A stretch of DNA of 55,520 nt. Source: Candidatus Uhrbacteria bacterium. GTDB taxonomy: Bacteria; Patescibacteriota; Patescibacteriia; UBA9934. Position 1 is the stretch's first letter; each line of letters begins with the position of its first letter. Location: positions 1 through 55,520 of the forward strand of contig DMOG01000001.1 of assembly GCA_003453595.1 (NCBI GenBank). The letters run 5' to 3'. This document shows, in pieces, positions 1 through 7,542 of this stretch. The notes beneath the pieces were generated by a model. That model did not search any database. It was not told where the DNA came from and saw only the letters and a program-made list of their open reading frames with translations. The translations under genes and the position numbers were made by a program.

Positions 1-1
1 G

Positions 2-124
2 GAGGAATTAAGCAACAAAGCCGAGTCAGACTATAAAATTCGGCTTGGATTAAATTTGAGTGATTATTCAAAAGTAGAAGTCCCGCTGGGTAATTTAACA
101 AAAGATGCAATTACAATTGAATAA
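2..124 (+). CDS. C-terminal end of an unidentified protein (partial)
   Basis: An open frame enters from the left edge and gives 40 residues before TAA at 122-124. The peptide is mixed polar (it ends near GNLTKDAITIE) and shows no membrane segment or motif. Too little remains to assign a family. It reads in the same direction as the small membrane protein 21 nt downstream, so the two may share a transcript that ends at the terminator near 360-393. Confidence 0.55.
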   Translation, partial: EELSNKAESDYKIRLGLNLSDYSKVEVPLGNLTKDAITIE

Positions 125-145
125 ATAATTCTTAACCAAACAAAT

Positions 146-337
146 ATGAAAATATTTCGAGCATGGACATTTAAATGGTGGGAGGTCGGCTTGATAAAAG
201 TATGCCTTTTATCAATTGGTTTGATTCTTGGCATTTATTTTCACCAGTATCTCGATGGATTAATGTGGCTTTGGTGGACGATATTTATTGTTACTGCTAT
301 TTATTTCTTAGTTCAAATGTTTAGAGGGAAGATGTAG
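146..337 (+). CDS. Small two-helix membrane protein, unknown function
   Basis: A 63-residue protein with two hydrophobic segments, roughly residues 14-34 and 40-58, separated by a short polar turn. The N-terminus is rich in Trp and basic residues (MKIFRAWTFKWW), and the basic C-terminus (RGKM) suggests a cytoplasmic tail. No family is recognised. It lies 21 nt after the preceding partial gene and is followed at once by a rho-independent terminator, so it is probably the last gene of that transcript. No clear Shine-Dalgarno site precedes the ATG, as for most genes here. Confidence 0.6.
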   Translation: MKIFRAWTFKWWEVGLIKVCLLSIGLILGIYFHQYLDGLMWLWWTIFIVTAIYFLVQMFRGKM

Positions 338-358
338 CTTATAACCAAATAAAATAAA

Positions 359-393
359 ACAGAGCCTGTTCTGGGTTCTGTTTTTTGTTTTTG
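359..393 (+). terminator. Rho-independent terminator
   Basis: The stem CAGAGCC (360-366) pairs with GGTTCTG (374-380), with one G-T pair and a 7-nt loop, followed by a run of T from 381. It ends the transcript of the small membrane protein. Confidence 0.8.
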
Positions 394-395
394 CG

Positions 396-404
396 TGCTA
401 TTAT
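396..404 (+). promoter_or_regulatory. Extended -10 promoter of the lipoprotein gene
   Basis: TGC-TATTAT, with the hexamer at 399-404, ends 8 nt before the ATG at 413. Transcription should therefore begin at or next to the start codon, giving a leaderless mRNA. Confidence 0.6.
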
Positions 405-412
405 CCTAATAT

Positions 413-862
413 ATGAAATATCTATTTTTTCTTTTAATCCCTTGCATGATACTTATCGGCGGGGGATGTACTGACGACTTACCAGAAGATCAACAGATTG
501 ATTATGAGGAAGATGTAAAACCGTTGATTGAAGAAACCTTTGCTAATAATGCGGTTGTAGGAAGTTGCAATATGATTGATTCGGGAAGCCATTGTGAGGA
601 TTACATTGGTTCATACTGGACTCCAGAGACAATGAAATTGCAATGTGAGGGAGTTGGAGTCTGGAGCCCAAATAGTTGTCCATACAGTGAAAACGGTGGA
701 TGTCGAGTTACTGCAGGAACAATTATTGATAATGTTCTTTGGTCATATCCATATGGAAGCGATCCTATCATAGGCGAAAGCATTGTTTATGAATCCATGG
801 CCTGTAATGCAATAATCGGCGCGCAATGGATTATGCCTGAAGATTTGCTTGAAAGTAATTAA
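413..862 (+). CDS. Predicted lipoprotein with six cysteines in the mature part
   Basis: A 149-residue protein. The N-terminus MKYLFFLLIPCMILIGGGC is a lipoprotein signal peptide with the lipobox IGGGC, so Cys19 would be lipidated and the protein anchored on the outer face of the cytoplasmic membrane. The mature part starts acidic and holds six further Cys, enough for three disulfides. No family is recognised. The signal peptide closely resembles that of the lipoprotein at 11148-11495 (MKKYILFLLPCLLLIGGGC). The gene starts 8 nt after an extended -10 box and is followed 11 nt later by a small basic membrane protein, probably on the same transcript. Confidence 0.75.
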   Translation: MKYLFFLLIPCMILIGGGCTDDLPEDQQIDYEEDVKPLIEETFANNAVVGSCNMIDSGSHCEDYIGSYWTPETMKLQCEGVGVWSPNSCPYSENGGCRVTAGTIIDNVLWSYPYGSDPIIGESIVYESMACNAIIGAQWIMPEDLLESN

Positions 863-873
863 TTTAAAAAAAT

Positions 874-1104
874 ATGAGATTAAATAGACCAGGGATAGGA
901 AAAACAGCGAAGCTTGGTGGGCCAGGACCATCGCCAATGTTGCGTCGCGGACCGCGAAGATTTGGACCTCGACCTTTTAGACCAAGGCTATGGCGGGGAA
1001 GACCTGATCAAAATAATGTTGTCTTTCAGGGTTCTCGAAGTTGCTCAACGATTTTTGTTGGCGTAGTAGTGATATCTGGATTTATAGTTTTTGCTTTACT
1101 TTAA
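874..1104 (+). CDS. Arg/Pro/Gly-rich small protein with a C-terminal membrane anchor
   Basis: A 76-residue protein. Residues 1-45 are very rich in Arg, Pro and Gly (for example RRGPRRFGPRPFRPR) and should be disordered and strongly positive. Residues about 57-76 form one hydrophobic segment (IFVGVVVISGFIVFALL) ending at the stop codon. This tail-anchored layout would hold a basic tail at the membrane, perhaps binding nucleic acid or anionic lipid; that role is inference. It lies 11 nt after the lipoprotein gene. No homologous family is recognised. Confidence 0.5.
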   Translation: MRLNRPGIGKTAKLGGPGPSPMLRRGPRRFGPRPFRPRLWRGRPDQNNVVFQGSRSCSTIFVGVVVISGFIVFALL

Positions 1105-1117
1105 TAATTTTTCTTCG

Positions 1118-1126
1118 TGCTATAAT
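1118..1126 (+). promoter_or_regulatory. Consensus extended -10 promoter
   Basis: TGC-TATAAT, with the hexamer at 1121-1126, is a perfect extended -10 box that ends 8 nt before the ATG at 1135. A leaderless transcript of the DUF5671 gene is predicted. Confidence 0.7.
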
Positions 1127-1134
1127 CAATTCAT

Positions 1135-2097
1135 ATGGAAAAACAAAACAAAACATCGGTTAGTTCTGCTAAAGATGTGTTCTCTTATTTATTAATGATC
1201 GGCATGCTTTACACTAGCGTAATTAGCTTTATCACGCTTTTGTCACAGTATATTAATGTCCAATTCCCTGACTATCTTGAGTTTTACTACACCAATGCAA
1301 CAAATATAATTCGAATTTCGATGTCAGCCTTGATTATTGCCTGGCCTGTATTATTACTTGTTTCTTGGATGATTATTAAAGATTTAAAAAAAGATGTGCA
1401 GAAAAGTAATGTCTGGATTCGAAAGTGGATGCTACATTTAACCATCTTTGTTGCCGCCATTACAATTATTGTCGATTTAATCACTCTTGTTGATCATTTC
1501 CTTGGTGGAGAAATAACAATCAGATTCGGACTGAAAGTTGCAGTTGTCTTGATTGTCGCAGCTTTGGTATTTGGTTATGAGCTTTGGGATTTGAAGAGAG
1601 ATACTTCCGCAAAAAGTCGTTTGCCGCTTATATCAGCGATCATCGGATCAGTATTGATTCTTGGCTGGGTGATTAGTGGATTCTTCATCGTCGGTTCACC
1701 GACGACTCAACGAAATATCAGAATGGACCAGCAGAGAATATCTGATTTGCAGATTATTCAATCTCGGCTACTGGAGCAATGGACACAAAAAGGTGAGCTT
1801 CCAAAAGTATTATCTGACCTTGAAGATCCAATTTATGGATTTGTTGAGCCAATAGACCCTGAAACTAAAGAGCAATATACTTATACTTTGAAAGATGAAT
1901 TAAGTTTTGAGCTTTGTGCAACATTTAATCAGAAATCAGACGCTGGAATTAAGAATGATAGAACTAGCATGATTATCCCGTATTTCTACGGCGTGACCGA
2001 TAGCTCGATGGATTTTTGGGATCATGAAGTAGGTTATACATGTTTTGAACGGACAATTGACCCAGACCTTTATCATACTGAGGCAATAGTTAAATAA
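1135..2097 (+). CDS. DUF5671-type membrane protein with a soluble C-terminal domain
   Basis: A 320-residue protein. Residues about 10-45 (AKDVFSYLLMIGMLYTSVIS, followed by a short segment ending in QFPD) match the style of the DUF5671 family, which is frequent in Patescibacteria. Five hydrophobic segments follow through residue ~190. The last ~125 residues are soluble; the stretch beginning RISDLQIIQSRLLEQW resembles the globular part of GspG/pilin-like proteins, and it contains a few Cys. The function of DUF5671 is unknown; a membrane sensor or envelope role is a guess. The gene is monocistronic, with its own extended -10 promoter and a strong terminator. Confidence 0.75.
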   Translation: MEKQNKTSVSSAKDVFSYLLMIGMLYTSVISFITLLSQYINVQFPDYLEFYYTNATNIIRISMSALIIAWPVLLLVSWMIIKDLKKDVQKSNVWIRKWMLHLTIFVAAITIIVDLITLVDHFLGGEITIRFGLKVAVVLIVAALVFGYELWDLKRDTSAKSRLPLISAIIGSVLILGWVISGFFIVGSPTTQRNIRMDQQRISDLQIIQSRLLEQWTQKGELPKVLSDLEDPIYGFVEPIDPETKEQYTYTLKDELSFELCATFNQKSDAGIKNDRTSMIIPYFYGVTDSSMDFWDHEVGYTCFERTIDPDLYHTEAIVK

Positions 2098-2101
2098 AGA
2101 A

Positions 2102-2134
2102 AAAAACCAGCGATTGATCGAACGCTGGTTTTTT
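2102..2134 (+). terminator. Rho-independent terminator
   Basis: The stem AAAAACCAGCG (2102-2112) pairs with its complement at 2123-2133 around a 10-nt loop, followed by T residues. It ends the DUF5671 gene. Confidence 0.85.
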
Positions 2135-2149
2135 ATTACTTATTTTGAC

Positions 2150-2405
2150 CTCCTTTCCCCATCTCGACATTATCTTTATTTCCCATTTCGAGCAACGGGA
2201 GAAATCTTATCGATTTTGATCGAACTGAGAGGATTTCTTCCTCTGGTCGAAATGGGGACTCTGCTTATCCGATTTCGACGATAAGTGAGTTTTTCTCACT
2301 TCGAAATAGGAATCAGTCGAAAAGATTTCTCACCCCGCCAGAAGCGGTGTTCGAAATGGGAGAATCTTACTTTCCCCCATTTCGACGATAGGAGAAATCT
2401 TCTCG
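2150..2405. repeat. Array of degenerate inverted repeats (CCCATTTCGA / TCGAAATGGG)
   Basis: This gene-free stretch carries at least six copies, in both orientations, of a core reading CCCATTTCGA or TCGAAATGGG, for example near 2182, 2253, 2335 and 2375. They alternate with a second core, GGAGAAATCTT or its complement AAGATTTCTC. Together they make a series of overlapping imperfect hairpins. The pattern resembles dispersed palindromic intergenic repeats (BIME/MITE-like). No open frame or terminator was recognised inside it. Confidence 0.65.
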
Positions 2406-2465
2406 GGTTAGAAAAAGGGAATTAAATAAAATTGCTGGTAAATATAAAGTTGCTAGACCTCTGAA

Positions 2466-3827
2466 TTAAAACTGAGAATAGAGAACTACCAAGCTAAATA
2501 CTGAAAAGAACAAGAATATAATTCCGATAATTACTTTTCGCCACCAAGACGCACGATAAAGTTTAGATAAAGATTTTTGATTTAGGATTGAGACCAATCC
2601 TATATGAACCGCCATGGCAAAAGCGTTAATGCAGGCTCCAATCACGATAAGAGTCTTTGGCTCTGTGATATTAAATAAGAATAAGATTATTCCAAAAGCA
2701 ATTTGTGACCAAACAAAAATTGAATAAAGTTTGGAAAGATTATGATTTCCAGTTTTTAATGATGCATTTTCCGCCATGATTCTTGAGGTTGAATCCATAA
2801 CGCCCAGTTGAGTTTGAAAAAGCATTATCGCTACTGCAAATAAAAATACAATGCCAACCCATGGGCCGAGTTTTGTAGCAATCACTGATCCTTCTAAAAT
2901 CACAAATCCAATCCCTTGTTCCACCCCAGACATGCCAAAAACAGTTGTGTATGAAAGGATCATTAGTAAACAAATTGATAAAGCACCCATAAACCAGAAT
3001 ACCAGTAAATGCTCAATACTAATGCGTTTCCACCAAGTTTTAAAGTTATTGTAAGACTCTTTTGTTTCGGCGAATTCATATCCCTCCAGTCTTATCTTTT
3101 CAATTTTCTTTGATGATCGAAATAGGCCAGCAAGTTTTTGCGCGTATTTTCCCATGCCATAACCTTTTTCTTTGATATAAATAGATTGAGTAAGATTCAA
3201 ATTACCACCAGCGCCCGCGTATGCGAAAGCACCTAAGAAAGTTGCTAAAACAATACCCTCTGGAATAAATAAATAACCATCACCTTGGCCGATAAATCCT
3301 TGCACAAGTGTTGTCCAATCAGATGCGTCTGCTAGAAAGAAAACAATAATAAAGATAAAGGGAACGCCAATTAATAAAATTGTTTTTGTTATTCGCTCAA
3401 GCATTCCATAAACTGTTTTGCCAGAGCTAAGGATTAGCCCGATGATTAAAAGAAAAATGATTGCGATCCACTTAAAATTATCCATTCCAAGAATTGATGC
3501 AAAGACTTGTGCTGAGGCTGCGATAATTCCCGGTAAACCAAATCCTAAAAATGTTGAACCAATAAACCAGATCGGAGCTTTTTTCCAAAATTTATTTATC
3601 CCCACAAATACGCTTTCACCCTTCACGAGTGCATAGCGTTCAATTTCCATGTTGATAAAATATTGGAATGTTATTCCAAGTAACGCGCCCCAGGCTATGC
3701 CTAGTCCATAATTTGATGCTAGGTATGGCCAGAGAATTATTTCACCAGAACCAAGTCCAAGGGCGAGAATTAAAAAACTTGGACCAAAAAGTTTTTTAAT
3801 TGGTAAAGCTTTGGGAAATTTTTTCAT
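2466..3827 (-). CDS. Nramp-related membrane transporter
   Basis: A 453-residue protein with about 11 hydrophobic segments. The order and spacing of helices and the opening LFGPSFLILALGLGSGEIIL resemble Nramp (SLC11/MntH) proteins of the LeuT fold. The signature metal-binding motifs are absent: TM1 has GLGSGE where Nramp has DPGN, and TM6 has AYAGAGGNLNL where Nramp has MPH. It may therefore move a substrate other than Mn2+/Fe2+. A longer frame starts at 3875, but its first 16 codons contain the terminator of the upstream gene. The ATG at 3827 sits 8 nt after a -10 box, so I place the start there. Confidence 0.7.
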   Translation of the reverse strand: MKKFPKALPIKKLFGPSFLILALGLGSGEIILWPYLASNYGLGIAWGALLGITFQYFINMEIERYALVKGESVFVGINKFWKKAPIWFIGSTFLGFGLPGIIAASAQVFASILGMDNFKWIAIIFLLIIGLILSSGKTVYGMLERITKTILLIGVPFIFIIVFFLADASDWTTLVQGFIGQGDGYLFIPEGIVLATFLGAFAYAGAGGNLNLTQSIYIKEKGYGMGKYAQKLAGLFRSSKKIEKIRLEGYEFAETKESYNNFKTWWKRISIEHLLVFWFMGALSICLLMILSYTTVFGMSGVEQGIGFVILEGSVIATKLGPWVGIVFLFAVAIMLFQTQLGVMDSTSRIMAENASLKTGNHNLSKLYSIFVWSQIAFGIILFLFNITEPKTLIVIGACINAFAMAVHIGLVSILNQKSLSKLYRASWWRKVIIGIIFLFFSVFSLVVLYSQF

Positions 3828-3835
3828 ATGAGATA

Positions 3836-3841
3836 AGTATA
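3836..3841 (-). promoter_or_regulatory. -10 box of the Nramp-related gene
   Basis: On the minus strand TATACT ends 8 nt before the ATG at 3827, directly after the T-run of the cfa terminator. A leaderless transcript is predicted. Confidence 0.6.
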
Positions 3842-3842
3842 T

Positions 3843-3872
3843 CAAAAAAAGCTGAGACATTTGAGTCTCAGC
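3843..3872 (-). terminator. Rho-independent terminator of cfa
   Basis: The 8-bp stem GCTGAGAC/GTCTCAGC (3851-3858 with 3865-3872) has a 6-nt loop and is followed on the minus strand by seven T. Confidence 0.9.
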
Positions 3873-3885
3873 CAATTTAACTATG

Positions 3886-5007
3886 CTATCTTATAGAATG
3901 ATATCCTCCAATTACTCCATTTTTCGATAATACGATTTGCCAAAGTTGATTTTTTCGACAGCGGAATGATCCTGCGCATGAAAGTAAGTAGTATTTCCAC
4001 ATTCGATAGAATCTCTCATCGTACTGATCTTTGAGGCGCGGCCAGGCATCATCAAAGTTTTTAAACCACGCCATTAATGTTTTGTCGTAATCTGCGCCGA
4101 AATTTTCGATATCCTCGACCACAAATGATCCTTCCATAGACTTGGTAAGCTGTGCTAAAGAGGGAAGCATTGAATTTGTGAAAATATATTTTTCAATCCA
4201 TGCGTCTGTGCTTTTTACTGACTTTTGACCGCCAATGGTATGAAGTAAAAAAAGTCCATTGTCTTTCAAACATCGATTAGCTACCTTGAAGTATGTTTTG
4301 TAATTTTTGTAACCGACATGCTCGATCATTCCTAGTGAAACTATATGATCGAATTTTTCATTTACATCTCGATAATCTTGTAGGCGAATCTCAACTGGCA
4401 GACCTTGGCATCGATCTTGAGCTAACTTTTGCTGTTCCTTTGAAACTGTGATGCCAACGACTGAAGCTCCGTATTTATTTGCAGCAAATTTGGCAAAGCT
4501 TCCCCAACCACAACCAATATCAAGAACTCTATCTCCTTTCTTTAGTCCTATCTTTTTACAGACAAGATCAAGCTTTGCTTTTTGCGCTTCATCAAGATTG
4601 TGTGCATTTTTCCAGTATCCACAAGTATAAACCATGTTTTTATCAAGCATGGCCTGATAAAGGTCATTGCCGGCGTCATAGTGAGACTTGCCAATGCTAT
4701 AAGCTCGCTTGCCTGATTGTCGATTTAATAAAATTGATGCGAGAGTAAGTGCAATCACTGGCCAATTTGCCCGCATCTTTTGGCGTACATCGTCTTTAAG
4801 AATTCTGTCAATCAGTCCATCTATTTGATCACAATCCCACCAACCGTCCATATAGCTCTCTCCCAAGCCCAAAGATCCTCTGGTCAAAACTCGACGATAA
4901 AATCGTTCGTTAATAATTTTTGGGTCCCATTTATTATTACCATTAAGCTTAATTCCAGTGCCATCCAATAAAATCTGTATTCGCTTTTCAGTTTTTGATG
5001 CACTCAT
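3886..5007 (-). CDS. cfa: Cyclopropane-fatty-acyl-phospholipid synthase
   Basis: A 373-residue enzyme that transfers a methylene group from S-adenosylmethionine to double bonds of membrane phospholipid acyl chains. The N-terminal part contains RGSLGLGESYMDGWWDCD, typical of Cfa. The Rossmann SAM site is VLDIGCGWGSFAKFAA (near residue 160), and YTCGYW and SLGMIEHVG carry conserved active-site Cys, Glu and His. The length fits the family (~380). The open frame extends 10 codons further to a TTG at 5037; I chose the ATG at 5007 because Cfa proteins start at a comparable point and a TAAACT -10 lies just upstream. It is a single gene with its own terminator. Confidence 0.92.
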   Translation of the reverse strand: MSASKTEKRIQILLDGTGIKLNGNNKWDPKIINERFYRRVLTRGSLGLGESYMDGWWDCDQIDGLIDRILKDDVRQKMRANWPVIALTLASILLNRQSGKRAYSIGKSHYDAGNDLYQAMLDKNMVYTCGYWKNAHNLDEAQKAKLDLVCKKIGLKKGDRVLDIGCGWGSFAKFAANKYGASVVGITVSKEQQKLAQDRCQGLPVEIRLQDYRDVNEKFDHIVSLGMIEHVGYKNYKTYFKVANRCLKDNGLFLLHTIGGQKSVKSTDAWIEKYIFTNSMLPSLAQLTKSMEGSFVVEDIENFGADYDKTLMAWFKNFDDAWPRLKDQYDERFYRMWKYYLLSCAGSFRCRKNQLWQIVLSKNGVIGGYHSIR

Positions 5008-5056
5008 AAATTTTTTACAGTTTACAAAATTTTGCAACTAAATTCAATACTAATAA

Positions 5057-5560
5057 TTATTCGATGGTTATGATTTCATATTCGATCTCTTTTCCCTGTA
5101 TCTCGATCTTGATATTGTCGCCCGACCTATGCCCAAGAAGCGCCTGACCGATGGGGGATAAATGCGATATACGACCCTTGAGTGGATTTGATTCATGCGA
5201 GCCAAGAATCTCAAGTTGTTTTTGTTTGCCATTGGCTACAACAGTAACAATTGAACCAATGCTAACAACATCGCATTTATCAGGTTTGTCAATAATAATT
5301 ACATCCTTAATGCGTTGTTTTATGTTTTCAATTTGACTCATTGTTTTACGCAATGCAAATTTTGCCTCCTGATAAGCAGCGTTCTCGCTTAAATCACCCA
5401 TTTCTTGTGTTCTTGTAACTTCACGGGCAAGTTCGTGAAGCGATTTTTCCAACTTGGCTAATTTTTCTTTAAGCCTATCAAAGGCCTCTTTGGTCATATA
5501 ATTATCGTCTTTTTGAGTTTGTTGACGAAATAATTCAGATTTTCTAGTTGGTAAACGCAT
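5057..5560 (-). CDS. greA: Transcription elongation factor GreA (first copy)
   Basis: A 167-residue GreA/GreB-family protein that stimulates RNA polymerase to cleave backtracked transcripts. The N-terminal coiled coil carries the acidic tip MGDLSENAAYQEAK near residue 55, with the Asp and Glu needed for Mg2+ coordination in the polymerase channel. The C-terminal domain has the usual SPIGQALLGHRSGD. The N-terminal extension MRLPTRKSELFR precedes the usual MTKEAFDRL start; this basic leader is common in Patescibacteria GreA, so the upstream ATG at 5560 is kept. A second, divergent copy lies at 38969-39427. Confidence 0.9.
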   Translation of the reverse strand: MRLPTRKSELFRQQTQKDDNYMTKEAFDRLKEKLAKLEKSLHELAREVTRTQEMGDLSENAAYQEAKFALRKTMSQIENIKQRIKDVIIIDKPDKCDVVSIGSIVTVVANGKQKQLEILGSHESNPLKGRISHLSPIGQALLGHRSGDNIKIEIQGKEIEYEIITIE

Positions 5561-5643
5561 AATTGATGGATATTTTGTTCACATTATCATACTCCCTGCG
5601 GAGCCAGAAAACAAAAAAGAATAATACAATGTCTGACCTTGCT

Positions 5644-5677
5644 AAAAAAAGATCGAGGCAAGCCTCGATCTTTTTGT
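5644..5677. terminator. Bidirectional terminator
   Basis: The perfect stem GATCGAGGC/GCCTCGATC, with a 2-nt centre, is flanked by A-run and T-run and spans 5646-5675. It ends the pilin gene on the minus strand and can stop readthrough in the other direction. Confidence 0.85.
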
Positions 5678-5691
5678 TTTTTTGTTTAAAA

Positions 5692-6165
5692 CTAGCGTGT
5701 CAAAGTAATGGCTGATCCACCTTCTGGGTCACAAGATCCAACCTCAACAGTTCCATTTGCTTTCTTGGAAATGTAGTAATCTGTTTTTCCGGCAGTACCT
5801 GTACTTGGATCCATTGGAACTGATCCCAAATATCCTTCTGTAACAAGCCCTGTCAAATCTGCACAAGCAGCTTGAGTAACTTGAGCTGTACATCCAGCGT
5901 CGCAAGCAGCAACATCTGTTCCAATAGTGTAGAACAAATCGTCAGTTAATCCTGTAACCGCAGCGATATATGTTCCGCCATTATCAACCTGATCTGTAAC
6001 AACAGCTGTAAGCGTGTTGTTAAGGTCATTGTAACGACGAGCGTCACGAGCTTCCTGGAAACGTGTAACAGGATCTAAAGCAACGAAAATTGCGGCTGCT
6101 AGAATTGCAATGATTGCAATTACGATCAACAGCTCGATAAGTGTAAAACCTTTTTTGGTTCTCAT
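5692..6165 (-). CDS. Type IV major pilin-like prepilin
   Basis: A 157-residue prepilin. The leader MRTKKG is followed by FTLIELLIVIAIIAILAAAI, the classic cleavage site with Glu5 and the hydrophobic N-terminal helix. A polar helix (RFQEARDARRYNDLNN) continues the stalk. The C-terminal globular part has five Cys, including a closely spaced group, CDAGC. After cleavage by a prepilin peptidase (not in this window) it should polymerise into the pilus fibre. It is transcribed divergently from pilB, which fits separate, high-level expression of the major subunit. Confidence 0.88.
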   Translation of the reverse strand: MRTKKGFTLIELLIVIAIIAILAAAIFVALDPVTRFQEARDARRYNDLNNTLTAVVTDQVDNGGTYIAAVTGLTDDLFYTIGTDVAACDAGCTAQVTQAACADLTGLVTEGYLGSVPMDPSTGTAGKTDYYISKKANGTVEVGSCDPEGGSAITLTR

Positions 6166-6196
6166 AAATCAAAATTAAATTAATTAGCTTAATCAC

Positions 6197-6229
6197 AGTA
6201 TATCATCTACGCAGATAATTGTGTATAAT
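6197..6229. promoter_or_regulatory. Divergent -10 boxes between the pilin and pilB
   Basis: On the minus strand TATACT (6197-6202) serves the pilin gene, with its ATG 31 nt away. On the plus strand TATAAT (6224-6229) serves pilB. Next to it, 6240-6248 reads TTTTCCACA, one base from a DnaA box. Confidence 0.55.
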
Positions 6230-6252
6230 ATAAGTAATGTTTTCCACAACCT

Positions 6253-7542
6253 ATGTTTTCAAAAAAGGAGGACAAGTCAGAAAAATCAGCAACTGCAAAA
6301 TTAGTTGTTAAAGCTGACTTGGAAAAAATGATTCAATCTGCATCAGGCAAAGAGCCAAAAGAGACTCTGGTCATTGATTTTGTTGATTCACTGATGGTTT
6401 ACGCTGATAAGGCCAGAGCATCAGACATTCACTTCGAACCAAAGCCAAACGGTAAAGCGATAACTCGTTTGCGCATTGACGGAATGCTAAGAGATGAATT
6501 TGAGTTACCGATTCAACTTCATTCGCAATGTATTGCTCGTTTAAAAATCATGACTGACATGAGATCAGATGAGCATCGAGCTCCACAAGATGGAAGATTT
6601 TCGTTTCAAACTGAAAAAGAAATAGTTGATGTGCGGGCATCGTTGATCGCCACGGTTTATGGAGAAAAGGCCGTACTTCGACTTTTGTCAGGAACAACTC
6701 ATGGACTTTCATTATCTGAACTTGGATTTTCAGAAACTGACCTTAATCGTTTACAGGCTCAAATCAAAAAACCGTGGGGAATGATTTTGGCTACTGGCCC
6801 AACCGGATCTGGTAAAACAACTAGTATTTATGCAGTGCTTGAGGAATTAAACCGAAGAGAAGTGAACATTTCCACAATTGAAGATCCAGTTGAATTTAAA
6901 ATTGGTGAAGTAAACCAAAGCCAGGTTGATCGAGCGGCAAAGTTTACTTTTGCCACTGGACTGCGATCATTGTTGCGACAAGATCCTGATATTATTATGG
7001 TTGGAGAGATTCGTGACAGTGAAACAGCTAAGATTGCTGTTAATGCTTCGCTGACAGGTCACAAACTTTTATCAACATTACACACGAATGATGCGCCAAC
7101 TACTATTCCTCGACTAATGGATATGGGTGTTGAGCCATATCTGGTTGCATCAACATTTAATTGTGCGATTGGACAGCGACTGATGCGACGCATCTGTGAT
7201 AAATGTGGAAAAACAATTTCAGTTTCAAAAAAAGATTTAGAGGGAAAAATGCCAGAAGCGATATTATTGGCATTGTTTGAAAAATCAGAAAAAATCGAAG
7301 TGGCTCAGGCTGTTGGCTGTGAGGTGTGTGGAAAATCAGGATACATCGGTCGAATTGGAATTTATGAAGTGCTCGTTAATACGGCCGAGATTCAGAAACT
7401 TATTGCACAACACGCCGAGAGCACAGATATAAAAGAAAAAGCTATTCAGCAGGGAATGACCACCATGGAACAGGACGGGGCAAGAAAAGTTTTGTTAAAA
7501 ATCTCCACTATTGAAGAATACATGAGAGTTTTACATGAATAA
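6253..7542 (+). CDS. pilB: Type IV pilus assembly ATPase PilB (GspE family)
   Basis: A 429-residue cytoplasmic hexameric ATPase that powers pilin polymerisation. Walker A GPTGSGKTTS lies near residues 182-191. The Asp box, the Walker B region (DPDIIMVGEIRDSETA, near 245) and the His box (LSTLHTND) follow. Two CxxC pairs, CDKC near 315 and CEVC near 357, form the zinc-binding element of PilB/GspE. It is shorter than E. coli or Thermus homologues (~560 or more) because the N-terminal N1 domain is missing, a common reduction in this group. It overlaps pilC by 8 nt and heads the pilus operon. Confidence 0.93.
   Translation: MFSKKEDKSEKSATAKLVVKADLEKMIQSASGKEPKETLVIDFVDSLMVYADKARASDIHFEPKPNGKAITRLRIDGMLRDEFELPIQLHSQCIARLKIMTDMRSDEHRAPQDGRFSFQTEKEIVDVRASLIATVYGEKAVLRLLSGTTHGLSLSELGFSETDLNRLQAQIKKPWGMILATGPTGSGKTTSIYAVLEELNRREVNISTIEDPVEFKIGEVNQSQVDRAAKFTFATGLRSLLRQDPDIIMVGEIRDSETAKIAVNASLTGHKLLSTLHTNDAPTTIPRLMDMGVEPYLVASTFNCAIGQRLMRRICDKCGKTISVSKKDLEGKMPEAILLALFEKSEKIEVAQAVGCEVCGKSGYIGRIGIYEVLVNTAEIQKLIAQHAESTDIKEKAIQQGMTTMEQDGARKVLLKISTIEEYMRVLHE

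Noticed and set aside
3828..3875. Start of the Nramp-like protein at 3875
   Set aside because: The first codons would be the cfa terminator hairpin and its T-run, and the promoter would lie inside the coding region.
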